A stretch of DNA of 64,000 bases from CALAGB01 sp963713965 (GTDB lineage: Bacteria > Chloroflexota > Chloroflexia > Thermomicrobiales > Thermomicrobiaceae). Positions within the stretch are counted from its first letter, which is position 1. Each line of letters begins with the position of its first letter. Position numbers and translations under genes: made by a program. The notes beneath the pieces are model-generated. The model ran no database searches. It saw only the letters and a program-made list of their open reading frames with translations, and was not told where the DNA came from. The DNA is taken from positions 434,001-498,000 of the forward strand of contig OY970217.1 in the NCBI GenBank assembly GCA_963713965.1, given 5' to 3'. Below, piece after piece: positions 8,342 through 17,573 of the stretch.

Positions 8342-9439
8342 TCAGACCTCCTCTATTTCCGCTTCCGCGGGCGTCATCTCCGTGCGCCGGTACAGATAGA
8401 CGAAAACGTCACGCAACACTGCCGTCAACGGGACGATCACGATCAAGCCCAGCAGGCCCCACAACGCGCCGCCAATGACCAGCAGCATCATGATGAACGC
8501 CGGGTTGATGCGCAGCGCGTCGCCTTGCAGCTTTGGTACCAGAAACGTGTTCTCAAGCTGCTGAATGCCCACGAACGCCAATCCGACGAATAAGATCCGA
8601 TCGGGATCTGTCGCGAGTGTCACCAGCGCGGCCGCGGAGAATGCGAGCCACGGGCCGAGCACCGGCACCAGTTCGAATATCCCGGCTAGCAACCCCAGCA
8701 CAATGGCCTGTTTGATCCCAATCAGCCACATGGCTACGCCGGTGGTAACGCCGATCAGGACACCGAGGAAGAGCTGCACGCGGATATAGGCGGCAAGAAT
8801 TCGGTCGATGATCCCTACGATTTCACGCACATCGGTGCGCCAGCTTGGTGGCCAGAGATTGTAAAACCAGATCATCCCCCGCCGCTGGTCTTTCAGCACG
8901 TAGAAGACCCAGAGCGGCAACAGCGCGAGGCCGGCAACGAATCCGATTAGCGTACTGACCGCGCTGAACGTGATCTTCATGGCCGCGCGCACTGTGTCCG
9001 AAACCTGAGTCCCGACTGAGTCCAGATTATTCTGGATGTTGTTGCGCACGACTTCAGGGACGTTTTCTTTGTAGAAGTCGTTCAAGTGGTTGAACTGAGT
9101 CTGGGCGTCGGTGAAGTAGGTTGGAACGTTGTCGGCGAATTGATTCGATTGGTCGATGAGCGGCGGAATGAGGTAGTAACCGGACGCGACGAGGACGGCC
9201 AGCACCCCGAGATACGTAATGATGACCGCCAGCGCGCTCGACAGACCTTCGAGTCGACTCGGCAGATGGAGGTTCCGGTGGACGAGATCGACGATCGGAG
9301 CCAGCAGATAGGCGACAATCGCGCCGATCATGAATGGAGTCAGCGCCCCGCGCGCATGCCACACAACCCACCCGACAACCAGCGCGCCGGCCGTGACCAA
9401 GATTACCCGCTTGGCTCGTGGAGTCGATAGGTCGGGCAT
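8342..9439 (-). CDS. AI-2E family transporter (PerM/TqsA-like membrane protein)
   Basis: 365 residues with about eight hydrophobic segments in the standard AI-2E layout: two near the N-terminus (VILVTAGALVVGWVVW, FMIGAIVAYLLAPIVDLVHR), one at VIITYLGVLAVLVASGYYLI, a soluble helical loop (about 95-150), then the C-terminal group with the conserved LGLLAGIFELVPVLGPWLAF and GIQQLENTFLVPKLQG. Members include TqsA (autoinducer-2 export) and Na+/H+ antiporters, so the substrate is open. It is a single gene convergent with lysS. The 221-base gap upstream (9440-9660) holds nothing I recognise. Confidence 0.88.
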   Translation of the reverse strand: MPDLSTPRAKRVILVTAGALVVGWVVWHARGALTPFMIGAIVAYLLAPIVDLVHRNLHLPSRLEGLSSALAVIITYLGVLAVLVASGYYLIPPLIDQSNQFADNVPTYFTDAQTQFNHLNDFYKENVPEVVRNNIQNNLDSVGTQVSDTVRAAMKITFSAVSTLIGFVAGLALLPLWVFYVLKDQRRGMIWFYNLWPPSWRTDVREIVGIIDRILAAYIRVQLFLGVLIGVTTGVAMWLIGIKQAIVLGLLAGIFELVPVLGPWLAFSAAALVTLATDPDRILFVGLAFVGIQQLENTFLVPKLQGDALRINPAFIMMLLVIGGALWGLLGLIVIVPLTAVLRDVFVYLYRRTEMTPAEAEIEEV

Positions 9440-9660
9440 CGGCTCTCCGATCGTGAGTCAGTTGGCATCCGCGTTGGTTCCGCGAAAGGTCACGAAACAG
9501 ATGAGAATTCAAGGCTTCTCGTCTTTGCGCTCTAGGTGTTGGACATACTCCGCGTCTGGATCGGATCGACACCCTCAATCAAAGAAGAGTCTGCCATCGA
9601 CAGTCGCCCAGCCTCTGGACTGCGGAAGAAGTTGCCACGAGCCTTCGCATTCACGCGAGC

Positions 9661-11511
9661 CTACGAGTCGGATGGCGTCTCGTTCAGACGAACATCGACC
9701 GTCTGCTCGTCGGAGTCAGGTTGGTCATTCTTTTCGAATTCGTCGTCTTCATCGCCGAATGGCAACCGATCACGCAATGAATCGAACGTCCCGGTCACAC
9801 GCGAGATCAGGTCGTTGGCTTCATGCGCCACGAGCTCACGCAAATACGTGTTGTGCTGACCCATTCGCCGGAACTTCCGATACCGATCGCGAACCAGCTT
9901 CTCGCTGGAGACATCGATGAGATCCGACAGGGCACCAGTGAGCGAGTCGCGCAGCAAAGCAGCGGCAAAATCCGGATTGAGATGGGCTCCGCCTTCGGGC
10001 TCCGGCACCACGGCATCGATAACGCCCAAGCGCAAGCAGTCGGCGGCCGTGATTTTGAGCGACTCAGCAACTTCTGGCGCCCTCGAGGCGTCTCGATAGA
10101 GGATGGCGGCCGCACCTTCCGGCGCGATGACACTGTAGACGGCATGATCGAGCATCAAAATCCGATCGGCCAACCCGAGCGCCACCGCGCCGCCGCTCCC
10201 CCCTTCGCCGATGATAACGGCGACAACCGGGACTGGGAGCACACTCATGAGCGCCAGACTCTCGCTGAGTGCCATGGCGATCCCCCGCTCCTCAGAGCCT
10301 TCTCCGAGATAGACGCCGGGTGTGTCGATCAGAGTCACAACCGGCAGTCGAAGACGAGAGGCAAGGCCCATCAAGCGCATCGCCTTGCGATATCCCTCCG
10401 GAAGGGCTTGTCCGCCACGCCGCTCGACCTCACCGTGACCGCGCTCATGCCCAACGAAGACGACGCCGTGTCCTGCGATCTCACCCAGCCCACCCACGAC
10501 AGCCGGGTCTTCGCCGAAACTTCGGTCTCCATGCAGCTCGATGAACTGCGGGCTCATGCGGCGCACGTAATCGAGAGTGGTGGGGCGATCAGGATGACGG
10601 GCAATTTGCACCGTTTCCCACGCCGGACGTTGAACCCGTTCCAGCGGAGAGGACGATCGGCTTTCGTCGCTGTTGATCTGTCCGCGAGCATTCACGATGC
10701 GTAGTATCGTGGCCAGCGTGTCACGCAGGAGCGGTCGCTCGATGACCTGATCAACGAATCCATGCTGAAAGAGGAATTCGGCCGTGTGAGACTTGACCTC
10801 GTCGCGCCCAGAGGTCTCTTTGATCACTCGCGGTCCGGCAAACCCGATGAGCGCCTTCGGCTCCGCCAGAATGATGTCACCTTGATTCGCGAAGCTGGCA
10901 TAGATCCCGCCTGTCGTTGGGTGCGTCAGTATCGAGATGAACGGCACATGGGAGTCGTGCACGCGTTTGGCAGCGGCGGCCGTCTTGGCCATCTGCACCA
11001 GGCTGAGCATCCCTTCCTGCATCCGGGCGCCGCCTGACGCGGCCACGGTCACGATCGGGATCTTCTTTTCAATGGCCCGTTCGAATGCGGCAGTCACCTT
11101 TTCGCCGACAACCGAGCCCATGCTGCCACCGAGAAAGCGAAAATCCAGCACCATAATCACGATCTGATGACCACGCACGCGAGCAATTCCGTCCACGGCC
11201 GCCTCGGTCAGGCCGGTCTGTTCTCGCGCGTCGAGGACTCGTTTGCGGTACGGCAGGCGGTCTGAGAAGACGAGTGGATCGACCGACACGAGGTGGCGGC
11301 TGAATTCCTCGAACGAATCATGATCGGCGATCAGTTCGATCCATTGTTTGGCAGTTATGCGGTAATGTTGTCCGCAGCGCGAACAGACACCGTAGCGGGC
11401 GAACTGCCGATCATCCGCGAGATCGCTCTGGCAAGCAATGCATAGCTGTGGTTCGTGTTCGGGTTCGTCTTGCGATGGACTCGTCGAGCTTTGTTGTTCA
11501 GTTGAGTTCAT
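9661..11511 (-). CDS. accDA: Acetyl-CoA carboxylase carboxyltransferase, fused beta and alpha subunits (AccD-AccA)
   Basis: 616 residues carrying both carboxyltransferase halves in one chain. Residues 20-290 are AccD-like: a zinc ribbon with C24, C27, C43 and C46, then the crotonase-fold part (GSMGSVVGEKVTAAFERA, ASGGARMQEGMLSLVQM, THPTTGGIYASFA). Residues 300-560 are AccA-like (FIELHGDRSFGEDPAVVGG, VVTLIDTPGVYLGEGSEERG, IIGEGGSGGAVALGLADRI). The enzyme moves CO2 from carboxybiotin-BCCP to acetyl-CoA, the first committed step of fatty acid synthesis. In E. coli the two subunits are separate; fused forms are known in some other bacteria. The acidic tail after residue 580 looks disordered. No accB or accC is nearby. 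Confidence 0.93.
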   Translation of the reverse strand: MNSTEQQSSTSPSQDEPEHEPQLCIACQSDLADDRQFARYGVCSRCGQHYRITAKQWIELIADHDSFEEFSRHLVSVDPLVFSDRLPYRKRVLDAREQTGLTEAAVDGIARVRGHQIVIMVLDFRFLGGSMGSVVGEKVTAAFERAIEKKIPIVTVAASGGARMQEGMLSLVQMAKTAAAAKRVHDSHVPFISILTHPTTGGIYASFANQGDIILAEPKALIGFAGPRVIKETSGRDEVKSHTAEFLFQHGFVDQVIERPLLRDTLATILRIVNARGQINSDESRSSSPLERVQRPAWETVQIARHPDRPTTLDYVRRMSPQFIELHGDRSFGEDPAVVGGLGEIAGHGVVFVGHERGHGEVERRGGQALPEGYRKAMRLMGLASRLRLPVVTLIDTPGVYLGEGSEERGIAMALSESLALMSVLPVPVVAVIIGEGGSGGAVALGLADRILMLDHAVYSVIAPEGAAAILYRDASRAPEVAESLKITAADCLRLGVIDAVVPEPEGGAHLNPDFAAALLRDSLTGALSDLIDVSSEKLVRDRYRKFRRMGQHNTYLRELVAHEANDLISRVTGTFDSLRDRLPFGDEDDEFEKNDQPDSDEQTVDVRLNETPSDS

Positions 11512-11687
11512 GCGGTGAGTGTTCCTTACTGCTGTGAAGCTCGAGAAGATCGGATTTTCACGTCGATCTTATCAGACCAATTCGACGCGAATTACAGCCC
11601 AAATTAGCCAATTGTGAAGCCGCGTTTCGCCCTGAGATTCCGACGCGGCATCGATCACCGCAATTCTGACAGAAGGAGCCGTTCCAT

Positions 11688-13160
11688 ATGCGCATGGCGC
11701 TTGCCGTCATATTTCAACTCACCAACACCTTCAGCCTGGAATCCCCGGGTATTGACTCCTTCATCGAATTCAACACAGACCGAGGCAACAACCTTCCAGC
11801 CTGCGATCCGTATGGGGTGGAGCGACTGGTCGAGTCAATCCTGAGCGCTGCCAGTGATCGAAACATGACCGTTGACGTTGCCACGAACCTGGTTGCTCGG
11901 TCGGCAGGTCCTATCAAGCCCGAGTGCCTGGTGGCACTCGAAAATTCGCTCGCCGAAAGCCTTGCCGAAAAGTCCGCTCCACCCGACGTGCTCGTGCTGG
12001 TCCTGAGCGGCGCGATGACGAATGACGACCGTACATCCGCGGACTTGATGCTGATCAAGTCCGCGCGCAATGCCGTTGGTGCGGACACTCCGATTGTGGC
12101 CATCTTCAGCCAATGGGCCAATCTCGATGACGATATCGTGAGAGCCGTCGATCTCGTGATCGGTGTCGATCTTGATGATGCCGGTTCCACTGAACGGGTC
12201 TCCTCAGAAGTTGTGCTGCGATCGCAAGCGCTTGCGGACCACACGATTCGTCCAACCCACGAGCTTCGCAAGCTCAGAATCCTCACACCTGTCGGATCTC
12301 CGACAGCGGCCCATATGCTATCCACAGCGTCGGCATTGGCGCGCGTATTCGCGCGCCAAGAGGGTGTTCTCGACGCCACCGTCTACGCGGGATTCCCGTT
12401 TGCGGACGTGGCGCACGCCGGGGTAAGCGTCGTTGTGACCACCGACGGCGATCCGGATTCCGCAGCCAGTCTTGCCGAACGCCTTCAACGATCAATTTGG
12501 GACCAGCGAGAGGCGTTCGTGTGGTCTCCGCCAAACGTAGAGATCGCCGTGCACGACGCCATGCTGAGCGAATCGGCTCCGGTCACGATTGCCGATGTTG
12601 GCGACGATCCAACGTTCGGCGCGGCCGGAGACGGGACCGGCTTGCTATGGGCGTTGATCGATCTTGGAGCTCAGAATGCTGCCCTCGGAGTCATCGTCGA
12701 CGCTGCCGCCGTCGCGGACGCCGTCCAATCAGGCGTCGGAAGCGAGTTGAAGTTTGATGTTGGCGGGACGGTTGATCGGCGCGCGGGCTATCCGATCAAC
12801 GTCACGGCTCGAGTCCGCCGGATCGCGGACGGATGTGTCGCGTCCGCCGATCGATGCGTGCAAAATGTCGGTCGCGCGGTCTTGCTTGACGTGCAAGGGC
12901 GGCACGGCGGGCAGATCGACGTGATCGTCACCGAACACCCGCCTGTCTCAGTCGAAACAGGGTTGTTCTACGCGCTCGGCGTGGACCTTACCAACAAGAA
13001 GATCATCGGAGTCAAGCGCACCACGAGTCTGCGAGACGTGCCGACCGCGTCCGGTAGTCAGGTGCTCGTCACCTCGACCCCTGGCATCACAACGCCGTTG
13101 TTGCACTACTTCAATTGGGAGCACGTGTCACGGCCGATGCATCCGCTTGACCCGACATGA
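11688..13160 (+). CDS. M81 family metallopeptidase (MlrC / DUF1485 type)
   Basis: 490 residues. The N-terminal half shows the family opening LAVIFQLTNTFS (usually HETNTFSP) and the segment AGFPFADVAHAGVSVVVTTDGD; the C-terminal half shows VTIADVGDDPTFGAAGDGT, GVIVDAAAVADAV and SGVGSELKFDVGG. This is the two-domain MlrC layout, named from the microcystin-degradation gene, thought to be a zinc enzyme acting on peptides or amides. The usual His of the HETNTF motif is replaced here (QLTNTF), and ADVAHA stands where ADVPHA is common, so metal binding may differ from MlrC itself. ATG at 11688 follows AGAAGGAG. It is divergent from accDA across 176 bases. Confidence 0.75.
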   Translation: MRMALAVIFQLTNTFSLESPGIDSFIEFNTDRGNNLPACDPYGVERLVESILSAASDRNMTVDVATNLVARSAGPIKPECLVALENSLAESLAEKSAPPDVLVLVLSGAMTNDDRTSADLMLIKSARNAVGADTPIVAIFSQWANLDDDIVRAVDLVIGVDLDDAGSTERVSSEVVLRSQALADHTIRPTHELRKLRILTPVGSPTAAHMLSTASALARVFARQEGVLDATVYAGFPFADVAHAGVSVVVTTDGDPDSAASLAERLQRSIWDQREAFVWSPPNVEIAVHDAMLSESAPVTIADVGDDPTFGAAGDGTGLLWALIDLGAQNAALGVIVDAAAVADAVQSGVGSELKFDVGGTVDRRAGYPINVTARVRRIADGCVASADRCVQNVGRAVLLDVQGRHGGQIDVIVTEHPPVSVETGLFYALGVDLTNKKIIGVKRTTSLRDVPTASGSQVLVTSTPGITTPLLHYFNWEHVSRPMHPLDPT

Positions 13161-13190
13161 TCCGTCAATTCGAACTTGGGCGAGATCGCG

Positions 13191-14015
13191 CTACGTGCGC
13201 TGCCCGGGCATATGGGTATAGAGCTCGACCAATTCGGCGAGGAGATCGCTGATGCCTTCGATCCCGGAGACGATTCGGTCCGACTCCTCCTTCACCTCTG
13301 CGGGCGTCTCGGGTCCAACGACGCCGATCGACAGGCCTGCAATCTTTCCTTCCTCACGGAGGCTCGTCACCACGCGCATGGCGTCGAGATCGGTGACGTC
13401 ATCTCCCATAAAGAGGATCGACTTTAGTCCAAATTGATCGACGACACTGCGAAGCGCGGTTCCCTTATTCAACGGCACAGGCGGCCGAAGCTCCACGACC
13501 ATGCGCCCTTGCGACAGCCGCAATCCTTCACGTTCGACGAGCGGAGTGACAACTTCGACGATCTGACGTTGAGCGACAGAGGGTTCGGTCGTGTTGCGGT
13601 AATGAATCGAACCGGTCACGCCTTTGTTCTCGAAGTAGATTAGGGGGTCGTCCAGACGCGATCTCGCCTCATCCAGCACTCGTTTGAGCGGTGCTTCAAA
13701 TGGCAGTGCCTGTGGAGCGGTGAGAATCTCGTTGTTCTCGAATCGTTCCATGCCATGATTGCCGAGCCAAATCACACCATCGATGTCGACGAGTCGAGCC
13801 GCCTCTTCCGCGGAACGTCCGGTGACCACGCCGAGCACGTCAACGTGCCGAACCAGCTGAAGCAGTGACGCCTTGATAACGGGATCAACTTCAGCCGCCG
13901 CGGGGTCGAGAGAAATGCGGGCGAGCGTCCCGTCGATATCACTCAGCAGACCGGCCGGACGAATGCTGAAGAGCTCGCGAACTTCCTTTGTCAGCTTACT
14001 GTTTTCCAAGATCAC
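13191..14015 (-). CDS. otsB: Trehalose-6-phosphate phosphatase, HAD superfamily
   Basis: 274 residues, usual OtsB length. It removes phosphate from trehalose-6-phosphate. HAD motif I is LLSDIDGTLAR (about 22-32, with the two catalytic Asp and the GT); motif II is within VVTGRSAEEAARL; motif III/IV is FMGDDVTDLDAMR (about 202-214). LGNHGME and the Lys near LNKGTAL also fit the family. No OtsA synthase is in the window, so the substrate may come from a gene elsewhere, or the protein may act on another sugar phosphate. It is convergent with the M81 gene. Confidence 0.88.
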   Translation of the reverse strand: MILENSKLTKEVRELFSIRPAGLLSDIDGTLARISLDPAAAEVDPVIKASLLQLVRHVDVLGVVTGRSAEEAARLVDIDGVIWLGNHGMERFENNEILTAPQALPFEAPLKRVLDEARSRLDDPLIYFENKGVTGSIHYRNTTEPSVAQRQIVEVVTPLVEREGLRLSQGRMVVELRPPVPLNKGTALRSVVDQFGLKSILFMGDDVTDLDAMRVVTSLREEGKIAGLSIGVVGPETPAEVKEESDRIVSGIEGISDLLAELVELYTHMPGQRT

Positions 14016-14093
14016 CTCCGAGTTAAGTCGTACATCGCGACCGAGCTATCCTGTCCATGCGATGACACGCTAGGTCTTCATAATTTCGACGCC

Positions 14094-14122
14094 ACGACAG
14101 CCGCCGATACTCGTTATATAAT
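14094..14122 (+). promoter_or_regulatory. Promoter of the MFS transporter gene
   Basis: A consensus -10 TATAAT (14117-14122) with ACGACA (14094-14099) 17 bases upstream. A GC-rich hairpin (14123-14129 with 14144-14150) overlaps the expected transcription start. Confidence 0.6.
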
Positions 14123-14221
14123 GCGGCGCTTCCTCCGCTGGAGGCGCCGCAAGAAATGGTCGCCTCTCGGGAGCGTGGCGAGCTCAGGTCGTGGTCCTTT
14201 GACTGCGCGAAGGGCAGTTTG

Positions 14222-15505
14222 GTGCAGCGCTACTTCGGCGAGATCGCGCGACTCTCGCGAGAGATGCGGCTCTATCTCCTCTACACGTTGCTGGTCAACG
14301 TCGGCGTGGGTGTCTTCATCCTCATCTATAACCTATACCTCGTCCAAATCTCTTTCAAAGAAGACTTCATCGGCACGTTCAATGCCGTGCAGACGGTGGC
14401 CATGGGCGTCGCAGCACTGGTCATCGGTATGATCATCAATCGATATGGATCGTGGCGCTGCACGACATACGGCACGCTGTTCTTTCTGACGACCTCAGCC
14501 ATGCTGGCGATCCTGTCCACGTCGACTCCAATTCTCGTCGTGTCGGCAATCAACGGCGCTGCGCTGGCCTTCATGTCGGTTCCAGTCATGCCGTTCATCG
14601 TGGAGTGGACCACCCCAGCGCAGCGTACCACGGCTGCGGCAATCACCTTTTCACTCAACTCCATCGCGACAACTTTCGGCAGCCTGGTTGGTGGATGGTC
14701 GCCGCGATTGTTGTCAGTCTTTTTTTCGATGCAGATCGAGAGTATATCCGCCTACCGCATCACCCTATTGATTGGAATGGCGCTGGCAGTCACGGGCATT
14801 ATCCCGTTGTGGCTGATGCGCCAGATTCGCCACCAGGAAAACGCCGAATTGGCGCAGTCGTCCGTGTTCGTCGAAATGCCATCGGCCACCAAGCGCACTC
14901 GGCGGGACATGATGATGTTCGTCTTGATCGGACTGATCATGAGTCTCGGGTCTGGCGCGGTGGTGCCATTCGTGAACGTCTTTTTGGAATCGATCGGCTC
15001 GCGACCTAGCCAGATCGGCATCGTCTTCTCGGTCGCGGGGGTGGTTGCCGCATTGGTGGGTCTCCTCGCTCCAGCCATGTACCGCAAGCTGGGTGCGCTG
15101 ATCGCCAGCATGATCGTTCGCATGGCGTCGGCGCCCCTCTATCTCTTGCTGGCGTTCAGCCCAGGAATGGGCTACGCAGTGGCCGCGCAGATCGTGCGCT
15201 CTACTTCAATCAGCATGGCCTGGCCGATCGATTCGAGCTTCATCTCGGACGTTCTTCCCCCGAGAGCGCGAGCCAACGCCTTTAGCCTTCGCAGTGCGGC
15301 CTGGAACCTAGGCTTTGCGATGTCGAGCCTGACCGCGGGCGAGGTGATTGTCGGGCGAGGCTATCAGCTGACCTTCGTGGCCTACGCGGTGACCATCGTG
15401 CTGGCATCCGTGCTGAATGGCGTCTATTTCTGGAAACATCCAGGTCACAAGCGTGTGCCGCTAAGACGCCGCGACCGACAGGTGATCAGCGAACCGGTGG
15501 GATGA
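14222..15505 (+). CDS. Major facilitator superfamily transporter
   Basis: About 12 hydrophobic segments in two groups of six. Members of the set include LYTLLVNVGVGVFILIYNLYL, VAMGVAALVIGMIIN, MFVLIGLIMSLGSGAVVPF and VAGVVAALVGLLAPAM. The loop between segments 6 and 7 is hydrophilic (about residues 195-240). It is a single-chain secondary transporter of the drug/unknown-solute type; the substrate cannot be inferred. I prefer GTG 14222, which follows GAAGGG by 8 bases and gives MQRYFGEIARLSREMRLYLL. An upstream in-frame ATG at 14156 lacks a ribosome site and would add a 22-residue polar head. It is divergent from otsB. Confidence 0.85.
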   Translation: MQRYFGEIARLSREMRLYLLYTLLVNVGVGVFILIYNLYLVQISFKEDFIGTFNAVQTVAMGVAALVIGMIINRYGSWRCTTYGTLFFLTTSAMLAILSTSTPILVVSAINGAALAFMSVPVMPFIVEWTTPAQRTTAAAITFSLNSIATTFGSLVGGWSPRLLSVFFSMQIESISAYRITLLIGMALAVTGIIPLWLMRQIRHQENAELAQSSVFVEMPSATKRTRRDMMMFVLIGLIMSLGSGAVVPFVNVFLESIGSRPSQIGIVFSVAGVVAALVGLLAPAMYRKLGALIASMIVRMASAPLYLLLAFSPGMGYAVAAQIVRSTSISMAWPIDSSFISDVLPPRARANAFSLRSAAWNLGFAMSSLTAGEVIVGRGYQLTFVAYAVTIVLASVLNGVYFWKHPGHKRVPLRRRDRQVISEPVG

Positions 15506-15522
15506 GAGACGCCCGACCGTCG

Positions 15523-16368
15523 TCAGCGCCGGAAGGTCCATTCAGGATTCGCGTAGCGCGTGCGTTTGAGCTCCACAGCTCTCTCTTCTTCGAACGCGGT
15601 GAGGGGAGACTCAATGGTCCCGACCCGGAGCACGTCCTGGACGGCGCCGCGGAATTGATGTGCGACATCCTCGGACGCAACCTCGCGCGACGCCGCGGAG
15701 TTGAGATCGGTCGTGCGTGCCTGGAGCAAATCGGCCAGGCGGCTTATCTCTGCTGGGTCACGAGCGACGAGCCGAGCGGAGAGCAGAGGACGACTGCGAA
15801 GATAGAGCATTCCCTGGAGCGCTGAAACGGTGCGGCGTTTCACCTGCGCCAGACCCACCAGCTTCTTCCCATTGGCCATAACCTCAAATGGAGCCAACGA
15901 AGAAAAACAGATACCGTCAAGTCCGGCCGGCGATCGGTCGGCACGCGCCTCATCCAGCGATGCCCAGCGTGACTCAACGCCGAACGACGCCAGCATCGCG
16001 ATCACGACCTCCGCGATGCGCCGGTAGTTCACATGGATGTCGTCGCTGAGAAACGGATGTCCCTCAGGGAGAACGAGCTGAAAACTGACCGTGTTGCCAT
16101 CGTGGAAAACGGCTGTTCCCCCAGAGATCCGACGCAGGACATCACAGCCGACGTCGCGACAAGCCTCCAGATCCAGTTGTGAGGCGGGTTGCCCCACTCC
16201 GAGAATCACGGAATCGCGAGACCAGGAGTATATGCGGAGAGTGGGCGGCGCCTTTCCCTGTCCCACGGCGTCAATGACCGCCTCAGTCGCGGCCAGCTGA
16301 TACGCGCCAGCCGCCCGATTGAAGGGGAGGACGCGCAGCGACTCGAGCGTCTCGTCTTGCATGGTCAA
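15523..16368 (-). CDS. Lipoate/biotin protein ligase A-like protein (BPL_LplA_LipB fold)
   Basis: 281 residues. Family marks: RIYSWSRDSVILGVGQPAS (N-terminal strand and Q), the glycine-rich RRISGGTAVFHDGNTVSFQ (lipoyl-AMP binding, usually RRxSGGGAVxHD), and ANGKKLVGLAQVKRR with the Lys that contacts the acyl-adenylate. The first reaction is activation of lipoate (or octanoate/biotin) to acyl-AMP and transfer to a lysine. SGGTAV instead of SGGGAV is a small deviation. The gene starts at TTG 16368 or ATG 16362 and overlaps the end of the upstream dehydrogenase gene by four bases, so the two are co-transcribed. Confidence 0.85.
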   Translation of the reverse strand: MTMQDETLESLRVLPFNRAAGAYQLAATEAVIDAVGQGKAPPTLRIYSWSRDSVILGVGQPASQLDLEACRDVGCDVLRRISGGTAVFHDGNTVSFQLVLPEGHPFLSDDIHVNYRRIAEVVIAMLASFGVESRWASLDEARADRSPAGLDGICFSSLAPFEVMANGKKLVGLAQVKRRTVSALQGMLYLRSRPLLSARLVARDPAEISRLADLLQARTTDLNSAASREVASEDVAHQFRGAVQDVLRVGTIESPLTAFEEERAVELKRTRYANPEWTFRR

Positions 16369-17429
16369 TACATACGATGTTTGTCAAGCACGTTGCGCAT
16401 GTCGTCAAAATTGCCATCGAGATAGCAGCGCAAGTTGTGGCACAGGATGTCGGTGATCTTCTGGTTCTCGCTGAACGCGGTGCTGGCAGAGTGCGGGTTG
16501 ATCAAGACGTTCGGCAAATCCCAGAACGGGCTATCCGCGGGGAGAGGTTCGGTATCAAAAACGTCCAGACCCGCGAAAGCGATCTTGCCCGACTGAAGAT
16601 GCCGGAGCAGCGCCGCATGATCGACCACTTGACCGCGCGAGATGTTCACGAACATCACGCCGGGCTTGAGAGAATCAAACGCGGCGGCATCCATCAAGCC
16701 TTCGGTGTCCGGCGTATGCGGGCAGCTCAGGACGACGGCATCTGCCTGGGCAAGCATCTCGTGAAGCTGCTCTCGCGTGAATACCTCATCAACGCCAAGC
16801 TCGGCGGCTCGTTCCTGACCGCCGCTTCGCCCCATGGCAATGACGCGCATGTTGAAGCATCGACCGATCTGCGCGACCTGCCGACCTATCTTTCCTGGAC
16901 CCACGATTGCCAACGTTTTGCCGTCAAGCTCATCGGAACAGAACCGATCCCAAACGTGTGCCTGCTGGTCTCGCTGCAGTCTCGGCAACATCTTGACGTG
17001 CGACAGGAGCGCGAGGAAGACGAACTCCGCCAGCGGGCGCGCATGGACCCCACTGGAGGTCGTGATGATCATGTCCGAGTCCTGCAGACCCATTTTGACG
17101 ACCTGCTGACCAACTCCGGCACTGGTTGTTTGCACCCACTTCAGTCTCGGCGCCACCTCCGCTATCGTGGATCCGGTGCGGACCTGTGAGGGAAAGTCGA
17201 GCAGAAAATCTGCCTGGCGTAGTCGATCGAACCACCGCTGCTCTGCTTCACCCGTCAGACGGAAATCTGCCGGACCGTGGTGATCAGCGACGTAGCGACT
17301 TGGCGGGTAGAGGTCTGGCTCGTAAACCACATCTACGCGCCGCGGATCGACCGCGCGGATCTGCTCCACATACTCCGGTTCAATTGGTGATGAGATGAAG
17401 AGGGTATATCGTCCATCTTGCTGTGACAA
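16365..17429 (-). CDS. D-isomer-specific 2-hydroxyacid dehydrogenase
   Basis: 354 residues. The Rossmann NAD-binding domain contains VGPGKIGRQVAQIG (GxGxxG type) followed by the usual RSG binding patch. Catalytic residues: Arg in FVNISRGQVVDHAAL, Glu in DVFDTEPLPADSP and His in LINPHSAS. The family reduces 2-oxoacids or oxidises D-2-hydroxyacids with NAD(P). Members of the glyoxylate/hydroxypyruvate branch look like this, but the substrate is not readable. It is the first gene of a two-gene operon with the lipoate ligase-like gene and divergent from the flavoprotein gene at 17574. Confidence 0.9.
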   Translation of the reverse strand: MSQQDGRYTLFISSPIEPEYVEQIRAVDPRRVDVVYEPDLYPPSRYVADHHGPADFRLTGEAEQRWFDRLRQADFLLDFPSQVRTGSTIAEVAPRLKWVQTTSAGVGQQVVKMGLQDSDMIITTSSGVHARPLAEFVFLALLSHVKMLPRLQRDQQAHVWDRFCSDELDGKTLAIVGPGKIGRQVAQIGRCFNMRVIAMGRSGGQERAAELGVDEVFTREQLHEMLAQADAVVLSCPHTPDTEGLMDAAAFDSLKPGVMFVNISRGQVVDHAALLRHLQSGKIAFAGLDVFDTEPLPADSPFWDLPNVLINPHSASTAFSENQKITDILCHNLRCYLDGNFDDMRNVLDKHRMY

Positions 17430-17537
17430 TGCTCCGGCCCTTCCCTTCGCGCTATGTCCTCGTCAGCCGCGCTTCAAGTCCGCAGATTAGCACGAATTGA
17501 GGCATTGGTGAGGATCAGCAGAGCGCCCGGGAGCCCA

Positions 17538-17546
17538 TGCTATACT
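17538..17546 (+). promoter_or_regulatory. Extended -10 element upstream of the DAO-type flavoprotein gene
   Basis: TGCTATACT, identical to the extended -10 of the tRNA-Val promoter (TGCTATACTCGC is shared). No good -35 is present, as expected for extended -10 promoters. Confidence 0.45.
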
Positions 17547-17573
17547 CGCCAGACGCCATCAAGACGCGCAACC

